Positions 1 through 9,214 of a stretch of 64,000 bases of DNA are shown here, in pieces (positions within the stretch are counted from its first letter, which is position 1; every line of letters begins with the position of its first letter). The DNA comes from Nostoc sphaeroides. GTDB taxonomy: Bacteria > Cyanobacteriota > Cyanobacteriia > Cyanobacteriales > Nostocaceae. The stretch spans positions 3,842,501 through 3,906,500 of the forward strand of contig NZ_CP031941.1 in the NCBI RefSeq assembly GCF_003443655.1. The letters run 5' to 3'. Below the pieces are notes generated by a model. The model was not told the DNA's origin. It did no database searches and was given only the letters and a program-made list of their open reading frames with translations. The translations under genes and the position numbers were made by a program.

Positions 1-1
1 A

Positions 2-439
2 GTGTGCCAAGAAACATTGCGAATTTACCCAATTGCCATGACTGCTTTCGTGCGGGTTGTGAAGACCCCAATTAAAATTATGGGCTATGAATTGCCACAA
101 GGGACAGCAATAGTCCCCAGTATTTATTTAGCGCATCATCGAGAAGAAGTTTATCCACAATCAAAGCAGTTCAAACCAGAACGCTTTTTAGAAAGACAAT
201 ATTCACCTTATGAATATTTCCCCTTTGGTGGCGGTAATCGTCGCTGTATTGGCATGGCATTTGCCCAGTATGAAATGAAAATTGTCTTGGCAACTATTTT
301 GTCAGAATTTCAAGTATCGCTAGTGAACAAACGTCCTGTGCGTCCTGTGCGCCGTGGGTTAACTATAGCCACACCGGCCGGAATGCGGATGGTTGCAACA
401 CCTCAAGTTAAGCCTGCAAATACACCAGCCCTAATCTAG
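2..439 (+). CDS. Cytochrome P450, C-terminal fragment (CYP110-like)
   Basis: This is the last 145 residues of a cytochrome P450; the gene starts before the window. The K-helix ExxR motif (ETLR) is at fragment residues 4-7, the PERF motif at 59-62, and the haem-binding loop FGGGNRRCIG at 75-84 with the thiolate Cys at 82. The order and spacing are those of a normal P450 C-terminus, so the end is intact. The haem loop and the tail resemble the CYP110 group common in Nostoc, which hydroxylates fatty acids or terpenes; the substrate cannot be read from this piece. The first codon shown is only the first GTG in the window, not the real start. Confidence 0.93.
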   Translation: MCQETLRIYPIAMTAFVRVVKTPIKIMGYELPQGTAIVPSIYLAHHREEVYPQSKQFKPERFLERQYSPYEYFPFGGGNRRCIGMAFAQYEMKIVLATILSEFQVSLVNKRPVRPVRRGLTIATPAGMRMVATPQVKPANTPALI

Positions 440-500
440 GCAAGTAAGGTGGGAATTTTTATCCCCACCCTACTGTCGTGTAATAATTACGAATTACGAA

Positions 501-1091
501 TTACGAATTATCCTGATCTTGCTTGTTTGCAAGTTGTTCATAATGTTCTTTGTCGCGGTATTTAATTGTTCTCATAGGTTGATTTCCAACAATTGCTAAA
601 GGTTCAACATTCGCAGTTACAACCGTACCAGCCGCCACAATTGCACCATCTCCAATGAAAATTCCTGGAATAATTAGAACATTTCCGCCAATCCAAACAT
701 TGCGACCGATAACAACAGGTTTATGAACGTAGATATTATGTTGATATGGCAAATCATTACTTTGATAGTCGTGGTTTGCTGAAAGGATAACAACGTTAAA
801 TCCAAGTGTGGTGTTGTCGCCAATTGTGATTCCACCACGTCCATCTAATAAGACATTAGGGCCGATGTAGACTTTATTCCCTAGAGATACATTTTGCGGA
901 TGGTCAATTCTAATATCTCGCTTAAATCTTAGACCTGAGCCACAAAATTTTAATTGGCTCTTCAGTTCTTGATGCTTGTAGCGTCTGATTTTGGTTTCTA
1001 GGTATTCTCCCCACTGTACCAAACGGGGTACTAACCGTTGTTCAAATAGCCGCTCTAATTTATTTGTAATTTTATTTTTGATCTCTTTCAT
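501..1091 (-). CDS. Hexapeptide-repeat O-acetyltransferase
   Basis: A 196-residue acyltransferase of the left-handed beta-helix (LbH) type, as in WcaF, NodL and maltose acetyltransferases. Hexapeptide repeats run from about residue 68 to 170 (VSLGNKVYIG, ITIGDNTTLG, VVIGRNVWIG and so on). The catalytic His lies in the loop SANHDY. These enzymes move acetyl from acetyl-CoA to a sugar hydroxyl, usually in exopolysaccharide or lipopolysaccharide synthesis. The N-terminal 60 residues are basic and helical. It stands alone, facing the P450, with no sugar-transferase neighbours, so the acceptor is unknown. Confidence 0.85.
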   Translation of the reverse strand: MKEIKNKITNKLERLFEQRLVPRLVQWGEYLETKIRRYKHQELKSQLKFCGSGLRFKRDIRIDHPQNVSLGNKVYIGPNVLLDGRGGITIGDNTTLGFNVVILSANHDYQSNDLPYQHNIYVHKPVVIGRNVWIGGNVLIIPGIFIGDGAIVAAGTVVTANVEPLAIVGNQPMRTIKYRDKEHYEQLANKQDQDNS

Positions 1092-1320
1092 AAAACCTCA
1101 TGGAAGTCTAGGAACTCTCTGGCTTTCAACTAAGGAGGAAAAACGACGTGGGTACTTTAGCACCCTTTACATTTGTTAGGTTTCCCTGATTAGAGTATTT
1201 TCTCCCGTGTGAATACCGTTTCTCTATTAGTAGGCTGAGAGTCTAAGATTTCGGAACTAGAGACGATTACGGAATCTTTGTAATCAACAATTCCAAAACA
1301 GATCATCTGTTGTATTTAGT

Positions 1321-1554
1321 CGAATTTGCTGCTATCGCAAACGCGCTGAAGCTGTACTTTGCAACTCCCAAAAACGCTTATCGTTGCCGATCCAACAAAT
1401 GCCGATAGTGGTAATTGAGTGGAGCCTTGAGTTTATGGTTCGAGGTTGTAACCCATCCGCCGACAAGATTTTTGGTTACACGATAGTACAAGTGATGGGG
1501 CGTTCACTCGATTTTCTGATTGCTATAGATCAACTCCCAATACGGTTCGGTTAA
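1321..1554 (+). pseudogene. PAS-domain remnant, cut by a MITE
   Basis: Reading from 1321 in the frame of 1399 gives a readable PAS-domain start: an RAEAVL..SQKRLSL linker, then PIQQMPIVVIEW, then NPSADKIFGY and VMGRSLDFLI. This matches the first half of a PAS domain as found in cyanobacterial sensor kinases. There is no proper start, and after about 70 residues the frame runs into the terminal repeat of the element at 1538 and stops at 1552-1554. Nothing further of the kinase is visible downstream. I read this as the relic of a signalling gene broken by insertion and deletion. Confidence 0.72.
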
Positions 1555-1676
1555 GGTGTTTATTCCTCGAAGATCCCCCCAACCCCCCTTAAAAAAGGGG
1601 GGGACTTCTAACTCTCTTTTACCCCCAATTTATCGGGGGTCGCCGCAGGCGGGGGGATCTTAACCGAACCGTATTG
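1538..1676. mobile_element. MITE, family 1, copy 1
   Basis: A 139-bp element with 18-bp perfect terminal inverted repeats, CAATACGGTTCGGTTAAG and its complement. It is flanked by a perfect 10-bp direct repeat GATCAACTCC (1528-1537 and 1677-1686), the expected target-site duplication. The core is a C/G-rich palindrome and there is no ORF. A 10-bp duplication would fit mobilisation by an IS4-type transposase (inference). A second copy with related ends lies at 21409. Confidence 0.88.
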
Positions 1677-1786
1677 GATCAACTCCTCCCTATAAAAATT
1701 GTAGAGACGCTTTCAGAATTGGCGTCTCTACAAAAGTTTTATTCGGGTACTAATCAAAATCCCTGTACCGATAGATGGCAGGCTAG

Positions 1787-2044
1787 TTAAAAAGGAATAG
1801 CTCTCAAAAAGCCACCAGCTAAGTTGAGCGCGAAGAAAGCTAAGATTGGAGAAAAATCCATACCGCCTAATGGAGGAATAATTGAGCGGAATAGATTCAA
1901 ATAAGGGTCGGTTATCTGGGATAAAGCAGCAAATGGCTGATTATACCAGTTGATTTGCGGAAACCAGGTCAACAAAACCCGGATAATTAGCAAATAGCTA
2001 TAAAAGGTGACAAAGGTAACTAGTGTCGTAATCAGTAAACTCAT
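1787..2044 (-). CDS. YggT family membrane protein
   Basis: An 85-residue protein with two hydrophobic segments (about residues 3-26 and 62-82) around a polar loop with the family signature RVLLTWFPQINWYNQPFAAL and TDPYLNLFRSIIPP. This is the YggT/CCB3/YlmG family; plant and cyanobacterial members have been linked to haem attachment to cytochrome b6 and to nucleoid or division-site placement. Length is normal. The next gene on the same strand starts 128 bp upstream, so co-transcription is possible. Confidence 0.88.
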   Translation of the reverse strand: MSLLITTLVTFVTFYSYLLIIRVLLTWFPQINWYNQPFAALSQITDPYLNLFRSIIPPLGGMDFSPILAFFALNLAGGFLRAIPF

Positions 2045-2171
2045 GGATAGTTTTGTTTCCTACTAAGTGTCAAACGCGGTCTTATCCTTTAATTTTAATT
2101 TAGTCCATGTCATGATGTTTGCGGATTTAGCACTTACCACACTTGACATTTTCACCACGCCTGAACAAACC

Positions 2172-2525
2172 TCAAGAGTCTTTAGTGAGGGAGCGGTCAT
2201 TAGTTGCTTGGGGTGAACCGCTATTAACATTTCCCAGTTGCTTCCGCACATCATCTATTGTGGCATTTAGCTGGGCAATTTTATCTTCTAGCGATCGCCT
2301 AGCCGTTTCTATGCCAATGCTCTCGCTTTCTGAGGCTTTCATCTGACGACGCTTTGCTGCTATTTTCTTGGCTTGGGCTTGGCTATCCGTCATTTCTGTC
2401 TCCTCCTCTGCTAGCAACTCTGGATTGCGTCGAGAAGCAATCAGTGCCCCGATAACACCGCCAAATACGCCACCAACAAACGCCCCTGCTACAAAACCAC
2501 CGCCAAAACCATCTCGTTGACTCAT
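2172..2525 (-). CDS. Small Gly-rich membrane-anchored protein (YtxH-like layout)
   Basis: I start the gene at the ATG at 2525 because GAAGG precedes it and the extra N-terminal residues before it are not protein-like. The 117-residue product has a glycine-rich hydrophobic stretch (about residues 6-28, FGGGFVAGAFVGGVFGGVIG), then a charged coiled region with many Lys, Glu and Gln, and a polar tail. This layout (short glycine-rich TM helix plus cytosolic coil) is that of YtxH-type proteins. The function is not known. It is followed by YggT on the same strand. Confidence 0.7.
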   Translation of the reverse strand: MSQRDGFGGGFVAGAFVGGVFGGVIGALIASRRNPELLAEEETEMTDSQAQAKKIAAKRRQMKASESESIGIETARRSLEDKIAQLNATIDDVRKQLGNVNSGSPQATNDRSLTKDS

Positions 2526-2597
2526 ATTACCGCCTTCAACAAACCTTGCAACTTTTACAGTAGTTATGCTACTTTCCTGCCCTAGCTGCATAGTAGC

Positions 2598-3248
2598 TTA
2601 AGTCCCAAAGATGCGATCGCCTGCATCTCCCAATCCCGGTACAATATACCCCTTGCTGTTAAGTTTTTCGTCAATAGTCGCCGTGTAAATTATTAAACCT
2701 GGATAAGCTGCACTCAATTTTTGCAAAGCTGGTGCAGCCGCTACTACGCAAACAATCCGGGTTAACGTTGGATCAGCACCCCGTTGTATTAATTCTGCCA
2801 TCGCCGCCATCATTGACCCTCCTGTTGCCAACATTGGATCGGTAATTAACACTCGTGTTTGGGGGTCAAATTTTTCTGGTAACTTGTTCAGATAACAATG
2901 AGGTTGCAGTGTCTCTTCGTCTCGCGCTAAACCAAGATGGTAAATCGATGCTAAAGGAAGTAAAGTCTGCGCTCCCTCAAGTAATCCTAGTCCAGCCCGC
3001 AGAATCGGTACTACTGCTACTGGTATCTGCGGATCAATCACGGTTGCCAAACAGGTATCCAAGGGACTCTGCACCGTGGTTTCTTGGGTTGGCAACCAGT
3101 CTCGCGCAGCTTCATAAGTCAGCCATCTTCCCAACTCAGTCATGGCACTACGAAATAATACTGAAGGTGTGCCTGCATCACGGGCAACTGCCAGCCAGTG
3201 TTTTATCAGGGGATGGGGTGGAACATAAACGCGCAATTGTAGCGTCAT
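2598..3248 (-). CDS. upp: Uracil phosphoribosyltransferase
   Basis: A 216-residue PRTase that makes UMP from uracil and PRPP (pyrimidine salvage, cytosol). The PRPP-binding loop reads VLITDPMLATGGSM at about residues 133-146, and the uracil-binding end GLGDAGDRIFGT closes the protein, both typical of Upp. The N-terminal RVYVPPHPLIKHWLAVARD is also the family form. Length is normal (about 210). It stands 72 bp upstream of the YtxH-like gene on the same strand. Confidence 0.95.
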   Translation of the reverse strand: MTLQLRVYVPPHPLIKHWLAVARDAGTPSVLFRSAMTELGRWLTYEAARDWLPTQETTVQSPLDTCLATVIDPQIPVAVVPILRAGLGLLEGAQTLLPLASIYHLGLARDEETLQPHCYLNKLPEKFDPQTRVLITDPMLATGGSMMAAMAELIQRGADPTLTRIVCVVAAAPALQKLSAAYPGLIIYTATIDEKLNSKGYIVPGLGDAGDRIFGT

Positions 3249-3478
3249 AGCCAGAAAATTTGGGCTTTTTTATTGTATAAGAACTGAAAACACCATAATA
3301 CTCTTTCCTGCATCCGGCTGACAGATGATAATTAACAGTCTCAGCTTTATTGATAAATATTTTCATTAATAGTTGACATTAATTCTCAATCAAGGTTATA
3401 TTCTTATACAGTGTTCTCCTCTCTTTTAAGGATCGGCAGACGGGATTAGCCAGCAGTAGCAGGCTCGTCCCTCTTTTT

Positions 3479-3635
3479 TTTGATTAGTCATTGGTCATTA
3501 GTTAAATTAAATATTGATTGACTCTGGACAAAGGACAAATACTTCTCTACGAGACGCTACGCGTTAGCGGAGGTTTCGCTTTAGCGATACGCTCAGTACA
3601 AATTGACAAAGGACAAATGACAAATGACAAATGAC
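3479..3635. repeat. Tandem 7-mers and palindromic repeat before crtH
   Basis: The 375-bp space between upp and crtH holds no gene. It carries GTCATTGGTCATTAG-type 7-mers, a palindromic repeat (CTCTACGAGACGCTACGCG) at about 3545-3595, and GACAAAT 7-mers that run into the crtH start codon. The same families recur across the window. Confidence 0.75.
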
Positions 3636-5114
3636 GCGATCGTTATTGGGTCTGGGATTGGCGGATTAGTAACAGCGACCCAGTTAGCGGCGAAGGGAGC
3701 GAAAGTGCTGGTACTGGAACGTTATTTGATTCCAGGTGGTAGCGCTGGTTATTTTGAACGCCAAGGGTATCGATTCGATGTTGGGGCGTCAATGATTTTT
3801 GGACTGGGACAAAACGGTACTACCAACTTACTCACCCGTGCATTATCAGCTGTAAATGTCAGCCAAGAGGCGATCGCAGATCCGGTACAGATTCACTATC
3901 ATTTACCCCAAGGTTTAAACTTGAAGGTTGACCGGGTTTATGAAAAATTCTTGCAAAATCTTATTGCTCATTTTCCCCATGAAGACCAGGGGATTCGTCG
4001 CTTTTATGACGAATGTCAAAAAGTATTCAAGTGCCTCAACAGCATGGATTTGCTGTCACTGGAAGAACCTTGGTATTTACTGCGGGTATTTTTCCAGCAT
4101 CCTTTGGCGTGTCTCGGTTTAGCTAAGTATCTGCCCCAAAATGCCGGGGACGTGGCGCGGCGTTACATCAAAGACCCGCAATTATTGAAATTTATCGATA
4201 TGGAATGTTATTGCTGGTCGGTAGTTCCATCAGACATGACACCAATGATTAATGCTGGGATGGTCTTTTCTGACAGGCATTATGGCGGAGTTAACTATCC
4301 TAAAGGCGGAGTGGGACAAATTGCCCAAAAACTGGTGGAAGGTCTAGAGAAAGCTGGAGGTAAGATTCAGTATCAAGCTAGAGTCACAAAAATTCTTACA
4401 GAACAGGGAAAAGCGGTAGGTGTGCAACTGGCTAATGGTAAAGTGTATTGGGGTAAACGCATAGTTTCTAATGCTACACGCTGGGATACATTTGAACAAT
4501 TATTATCGGTAGAAGAAATGCCACGTAATGAGAAAAAGTGGCAACAAAATTATCAAAAATCTCCCAGCTTCTTGAGTTTGCACATCGGGGTAAAGAAGTC
4601 AGTTTTACCTGCGGGGACAGAGTGTCACCATATTTTGCTGGAAGATTGGCAAAAGATGACAGCAGCAGAAGGCACTATTTTTGTTTCGATTCCCACATTG
4701 CTTGATCCAGATTTAGCACCAAATGGATATCACATCATTCATGCATTTACGCCTCACTGGATTGATGATTGGCAAAAACTTTCTGTGAGTGAGTACGAAG
4801 CGAAGAAAGAAGAGGCGGCTTGGCGGATTATTGATCGCCTAGAAAAGATTTTTCCCAGTTTAGATGCTGGATTGGATTATTTAGAAGTGGGGACACCCCG
4901 CACCCATCGCCGCTTTTTGGGTCGTCAGGATGGCACTTATGGGCCAATCCCCCGGCGCAAGTTGTGGGGGTTATTGAATATGCCGTTTAATCGCACAGCT
5001 ATTCCAGGACTTTATTGTGTAGGGGATAGTACCTTTCCCGGTCAAGGGTTGAATGCAGTAGCTTTTTCTGGGTTTGCTTGCGCCCATCGCATTGCTGTAG
5101 ATTTAGGATTTTAA
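3624..5114 (+). CDS. crtH: Carotenoid (prolycopene) isomerase
   Basis: A 496-residue FAD protein of the CrtI/CrtISO family. The dinucleotide-binding motif VIGSGIGGLVTATQLA is at about residues 7-22, followed by LVLERYLIPGGSAGYFERQG, nearly identical to cyanobacterial CrtH. The C-terminus GLYCVGDSTFPGQGLNAVAFSG is the FAD-binding end. CrtH converts poly-cis lycopene, made by the CrtP/CrtQ route, to all-trans lycopene. Phytoene desaturase and synthase are also in this window but 38 kb away. The start codon at 3624 lies inside a run of GACAAAT repeats: ATGs occur every 7 bases (3617, 3624, 3631), and only 3624 is in frame. There is no clear Shine-Dalgarno. Confidence 0.93.
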   Translation: MTNDAIVIGSGIGGLVTATQLAAKGAKVLVLERYLIPGGSAGYFERQGYRFDVGASMIFGLGQNGTTNLLTRALSAVNVSQEAIADPVQIHYHLPQGLNLKVDRVYEKFLQNLIAHFPHEDQGIRRFYDECQKVFKCLNSMDLLSLEEPWYLLRVFFQHPLACLGLAKYLPQNAGDVARRYIKDPQLLKFIDMECYCWSVVPSDMTPMINAGMVFSDRHYGGVNYPKGGVGQIAQKLVEGLEKAGGKIQYQARVTKILTEQGKAVGVQLANGKVYWGKRIVSNATRWDTFEQLLSVEEMPRNEKKWQQNYQKSPSFLSLHIGVKKSVLPAGTECHHILLEDWQKMTAAEGTIFVSIPTLLDPDLAPNGYHIIHAFTPHWIDDWQKLSVSEYEAKKEEAAWRIIDRLEKIFPSLDAGLDYLEVGTPRTHRRFLGRQDGTYGPIPRRKLWGLLNMPFNRTAIPGLYCVGDSTFPGQGLNAVAFSGFACAHRIAVDLGF

Positions 5115-5637
5115 TGTGTATCAATCAAAGGGTAAGTAAGTGGGTCTTAAATATAAAACCTCACCCTGCCTCCGGCTTCCCCCGACAATACCAAGGAGAG
5201 GGATTGAGGATGAGGTTTTATCTTATGTTTAATTACGCCTAGTAGTCTGTCAAATTTATTTTGACGGTTAGAGAGACGCGATAAATCGCCGTCTCTACAA
5301 GTGTTTTGGTCTTATCTGAACTGTATTGTGTCATTACCAACATTTTTTAAATCTTGGGATTCCTTACCATTCCCGCCTCGGAATAAATTCCAAGGCTAAT
5401 AGTTAAAGTCCTCTCAAGAGGACTAAATACAAAATTTTTAGCCATGCAGAAGGCTCTTTTATGTAAAAGGTAAAATTTCAGTCTACTTAAGTGGACTTTA
5501 GCTATCAGCCCAGAACTTAAGTTCTGGGCGGGATATCGGGTAAGCGCGACACTTTGACTATTACAAAAATGTGGGTAACGACAAGCTTTTTAAGGGGGGT
5601 TATATCAAGTTCGGATAATTACTTTTAATAAAATCTA
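5115..5637. repeat. Intergenic repeats and triple hairpin
   Basis: No gene is seen. At 5311-5328 is a solitary copy of one end of MITE family 1 (CTTATCTGAACTGTATTG). At 5268-5300 is the GAGACG...CGTCTC palindrome. From 5407 come three hairpins: AGTCCTCTCAAGAGGACT (5407-5424), then AGTCTACTTAAGTGGACT and CCAGAACTTAAGTTCTGG up to about 5531. The last two are repeated as a pair at 27769. Confidence 0.75.
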
Positions 5638-6801
5638 TCAATTAATTGTGATTTTACTTGCGGCTTTAGTAGCTTTTTCCCTAGCCTCTTGCACATTCAT
5701 ACCCTTTGCCAAAGCTACGCCCATTCGCCGATATGGATGAGCATTAGGTTTACCAAATAATCTAATATCTACATCTTTTTCTGACAAAGCATCGGCTACA
5801 CCACTAAAAGCAATAGAATCAGATTTTTCTGAAGCTAAAATTACTGCACTGGCTGATGCTCCTAACAGTTCTATATGAGGAATTGGCAACCCTATAATAG
5901 CTCTTAAATGTAGTTCAAATTCATTGATATTTTGTGAGATTAATGTCACCATTCCGGTATCGTGAGGTCTAGGAGACAGTTCAGAAAAAATCACTTCGTC
6001 TTTGGTAATGAAAAACTCAACACCAAAAATTCCGGCTCCTCCTAAAGCATCAGTGACTTTTATGGCTATTTCTTGAGCTTTTAATATTTTATCTTCAGAA
6101 ATTTCTGCGGGTTGCCACGACTCCTGATAATCGCCTCTTTCTTGGCGATGACCAATAGGAGAACAGAAAATCGTGGGTGCATTCCACTGTTTAATTGTCA
6201 GTAAAGTTATCTCAATTTCAAAGTTAATAAATTCTTCGACGATGACCTTTTGACTATCTCCTCTAGAATTAGCGATCGCATAGTTCCAAGCCCTCTCAAC
6301 CTGATTCCTATGCTGCACTACAGACTGACCTTTACCAGAGGATGACATCACAGGTTTAACAACATTACTAAACCCAATTTCATCAGAAACTGCAATCAAT
6401 TCTTCTAGAGTTGTTGCATAACCATATTTAGCCGTTCTGATGCCCAATTCTTGATGTGCCAGTTCCCGAATTCTATCGCGGTTCATTGTATAGTTAGTGG
6501 CAGCCGCAGTCGGTATAACTGTAATCCCTCGCTGTTCAAATTCGAGCAGTTTTTCTGTTCTTATTGCTTCAATTTCTGGTATAATAATATCTGGCTGATG
6601 TTTTGTTACTACAGCTTCTAAATCATCAGCACTGAGCATAGAAATAACTTCATAAGCATCAGCAACTTGCATAGCCGGAGCATTGGCGTAACGGTCAACA
6701 GCAATCACATAATTACCAAGACGTTGAGCAGCGATCGCAAATTCTTTGCCTAGTTCTCCTGAACCCAGCAACATCAATTTTTGGGGCAATTTAATACTCA
6801 T
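5638..6801 (-). CDS. purT: Formate-dependent GAR transformylase (PurT)
   Basis: A 387-residue ATP-grasp enzyme that makes formyl-GAR from GAR, formate and ATP in purine synthesis. Features: N-terminal MLLGSGELGKEFAIAAQRLG (residues 10-29, Rossmann-like), RDRIRELAHQELGI, the ATP loop KPVMSSSGKGQS, VEEFINFEIEITLL, and the acidic metal site FGVEFFITKDEVIFSELSPRPHDTGMVTL split across the C-terminal half. Length and order are normal for PurT. It stands alone, 65 bp downstream of a pentapeptide gene on the same strand. Confidence 0.95.
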   Translation of the reverse strand: MSIKLPQKLMLLGSGELGKEFAIAAQRLGNYVIAVDRYANAPAMQVADAYEVISMLSADDLEAVVTKHQPDIIIPEIEAIRTEKLLEFEQRGITVIPTAAATNYTMNRDRIRELAHQELGIRTAKYGYATTLEELIAVSDEIGFSNVVKPVMSSSGKGQSVVQHRNQVERAWNYAIANSRGDSQKVIVEEFINFEIEITLLTIKQWNAPTIFCSPIGHRQERGDYQESWQPAEISEDKILKAQEIAIKVTDALGGAGIFGVEFFITKDEVIFSELSPRPHDTGMVTLISQNINEFELHLRAIIGLPIPHIELLGASASAVILASEKSDSIAFSGVADALSEKDVDIRLFGKPNAHPYRRMGVALAKGMNVQEAREKATKAASKITIN

Positions 6802-6866
6802 TAACTTATCCAGGTCAATCTCAATTCAATAATCTTATAATTTTTTGTGTTTTAATTACCGTCTTC

Positions 6867-7349
6867 TCAAGAGTTAAATCTAGCTTGGCGCAGTTGTAAA
6901 TCTTGACGTTGTAGCTCAGTTAAACCAGTACCTCCACCAAGCTGACACTTATCTACTAGAGTCTCCAACCAGATAGTCTCATTCAAAGTTGCACCTCGTA
7001 AATCTGCATTTCTCAAGTCGGCTTTCATCAAATTTGCAAACAAAAGGTCTGCATTGACTAAACTGCTACCTTGCAGATTTGCTCCAGATAAATTTCCTCT
7101 GATGAAGTTTACGCCATCCAAAATTAAACCAGATAAATCTGCTCCAATAAGATTAGGAAACTTTAGCTGACTTGGATATTTCAAAAATCGCATCATACAA
7201 ATGATATTTGCTTCATTTAATTGTATTTTAGTTAAAAAATCATAACGAGCTATGCCCAGTTGCTTAAGAATTTGTAGACGCTGTGAGGGACTTTGTTCTA
7301 AAAAATGGATGGCTGTATAGCGTAAGTCTTGATTAGGGATATTTAACAT
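6867..7349 (-). CDS. Pentapeptide-repeat protein
   Basis: A 160-residue protein. The N-terminal 65 residues are helical without repeats. About residues 70-130 hold A(D/N)LxX repeats ([38 protein letters not shown]) that fold as a right-handed beta-helix. Cyanobacteria have many such proteins and most have no known role. It may be co-transcribed with purT, 65 bp downstream. Confidence 0.82.
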   Translation of the reverse strand: MLNIPNQDLRYTAIHFLEQSPSQRLQILKQLGIARYDFLTKIQLNEANIICMMRFLKYPSQLKFPNLIGADLSGLILDGVNFIRGNLSGANLQGSSLVNADLLFANLMKADLRNADLRGATLNETIWLETLVDKCQLGGGTGLTELQRQDLQLRQARFNS

Positions 7350-7374
7350 AATTATTAAATTTTAACGATGTAAG

Positions 7375-7403
7375 AACCCCGACTTCTTTAAGAAGTCGGG
7401 GTT
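7375..7403. terminator. Hairpin terminator, usable both ways
   Basis: AACCCCGACTTCTTTAAGAA continues into a perfect complement: a 13-14 bp G/C-rich stem with T-rich flank (TTTT on the plus side). It lies between the ABC permease stop and the pentapeptide gene, where it would end the ABC operon transcript. Confidence 0.8.
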
Positions 7404-7419
7404 TTAATTCACTACTTAC

Positions 7420-9171
7420 TTAGCGTCCCGCTAATAATGCTTTCGTAGCAGATTCACCTGCTAATCTCACCTGCTTTGTTAACTGGAAGTTCAACAACGC
7501 TAAAACACTTAACTGAGCTAGGAATGCCATAAAAATTGTTGTCGCCCCAGAGTATTGTATCGCTGCCCAAGGAAAACTTGAAAACAGCCATATAGTAGGA
7601 TGTTCCCACAAGGAGATGCCGAGAAATTCTAGAATTATCGGTGGTAGCAACGTTACCGTACCTATAGTACCTATTGCCCAGAAGGAACGTTTGGGAGTTT
7701 TCTGCAAAACTATCAATTGGGCAATGGTAGCGTAAATCATGATGATGCTAATAGACAAAGCTACAGCTAAAAGTACTTTTAACCTGTCAAAATTTTCGCT
7801 ATATTCTGTATCAAAAACAGATGTAAGTGCAATCCAGGGTAGCCAAGGGATAGCAACAATTGTCAGATTAATAGCGATCGCTACAATTGCAGGGCTTTTT
7901 TCCGCCCAAATTAGATCCTGCCAAACACTCTTGCGACTAGAAACTTCTTGATGTCGGTATCTTGCCCAATCTTGTACATCTTGACGATGAGGAGAAAGAA
8001 CGGCAATTAAACTGAGAAGTAACACCAAGTTGTATAGTGCCAGAAAAACTAAATTTTGTGCAACAAATTCATTAAATCTAGAGTTGTTTCGCCAAGATTG
8101 TAAGCTAAATCCCCACATCATCACCTGACAAAAAGCTACCAATAAATAACTTTGTTTTTTGCTGATGATTGAGGCTTGAGGATTACGGAAGCAACGTTTG
8201 AGAGCTTGTAAAATTCCGTAACTGCACAATCCAAAGTTCAATAAATAGAAGCCAACAACACTAACAATATTTTTTCCTAACGGCAAATAGAAAAACTCTA
8301 AGTTTTTCAGGTGAGAACTATGATGTACACGTAACAAGTTAGGAAACAGATAATTTATTGCATCCCAAGGAGCGAAAAGCCTTAACCAAGCAGTTGAATT
8401 ATTTAAACTGTTGCTATAAGACGACGCTATCAATATTGTTGTGAACAAGAAAAATAAAACTGCACCACTACCTAACCAAGGCTGGAAACCGCTAAACCAA
8501 CGAGTAACTAAACCAAAGAGAAGTGCAGCACTGTAGAAGAAAATACAGCTAGCAATAAGAATGGCGTAGTAACTAAAAATGTAACTAAAGGCAATTTTGG
8601 CAGAACGTCCAGCCAACAGATGCAAAGGAACTGCAACTAAGATTACGAGATAAACTAAACTCGGAACTCCTAGCAATTTACCAGTCAATATACTTGTTTC
8701 TGATTGTGGGCTGAGACGGATAAAATTCAATGTGCCGCGACTTTCTTCTTTTGCTAAATCGTTGATTAGCAAATAAGTTCCTGCAACTAATAGTGTAAAT
8801 ACAAAAATTACACTAAATGTTAGAAATATATATTCCCAGTGATCTCGCCACCACAATTGCCAATTAATTTGGTTTTGGGGACAAAAGTTATTTAACAGAA
8901 AATCACTGAAGTCATTAATTGTAGATTGATTTGATTCTTGGTAAACCTGCTTTTGTTGCAGTTCATATACTTGACGTAAAGGACAGTATGCTCCAGTTAG
9001 GGAGTATCGATCATCAGGTAAGTCGCGTAATTGATATAGAAAAACTACGAGTTGTAGAAGTAGTGATGTTGCAACTGCGATCGCAACATTAAAAAATTTC
9101 AGCCGTCCTTTGATTTCCCGCAATAATTGCGGATTCCAGTCGCCGATTTTGTCTGTTAAATTGGGCATCAT
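7420..9171 (-). CDS. ABC transporter permease (ABC-2-like)
   Basis: A 583-residue membrane protein with about 11-12 hydrophobic segments: the first at residues 30-50, a large outside loop to about 110, a helix at 115-135, then groups at 170-260, 300-320, 345-395, 430-450, 465-490 and 500-570. The stretch LAKEESRGTLNFIRLSPQS after the second helix is the typical cytosolic part of ABC-2 export permeases. The ATPase gene lies 43 bp upstream on the same strand, so the pair forms an exporter. Substrate unknown. Confidence 0.85.
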   Translation of the reverse strand: MMPNLTDKIGDWNPQLLREIKGRLKFFNVAIAVATSLLLQLVVFLYQLRDLPDDRYSLTGAYCPLRQVYELQQKQVYQESNQSTINDFSDFLLNNFCPQNQINWQLWWRDHWEYIFLTFSVIFVFTLLVAGTYLLINDLAKEESRGTLNFIRLSPQSETSILTGKLLGVPSLVYLVILVAVPLHLLAGRSAKIAFSYIFSYYAILIASCIFFYSAALLFGLVTRWFSGFQPWLGSGAVLFFLFTTILIASSYSNSLNNSTAWLRLFAPWDAINYLFPNLLRVHHSSHLKNLEFFYLPLGKNIVSVVGFYLLNFGLCSYGILQALKRCFRNPQASIISKKQSYLLVAFCQVMMWGFSLQSWRNNSRFNEFVAQNLVFLALYNLVLLLSLIAVLSPHRQDVQDWARYRHQEVSSRKSVWQDLIWAEKSPAIVAIAINLTIVAIPWLPWIALTSVFDTEYSENFDRLKVLLAVALSISIIMIYATIAQLIVLQKTPKRSFWAIGTIGTVTLLPPIILEFLGISLWEHPTIWLFSSFPWAAIQYSGATTIFMAFLAQLSVLALLNFQLTKQVRLAGESATKALLAGR

Positions 9172-9214
9172 AGGAAAAATTCTCCAAAAATGGGGAGTGA
9201 TATTTATTGACGTA

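Noticed and set aside
2063-2346. ORFs at 2063-2254 (-) and 2143-2346 (+)
   Set aside because: Shadows of the 2172-2525 gene, with implausible composition.
5395-5540. Possible CRISPR-like array of hairpins
   Set aside because: Three hairpins with different sequences and no uniform repeats or spacers; they are palindromic repeat units.
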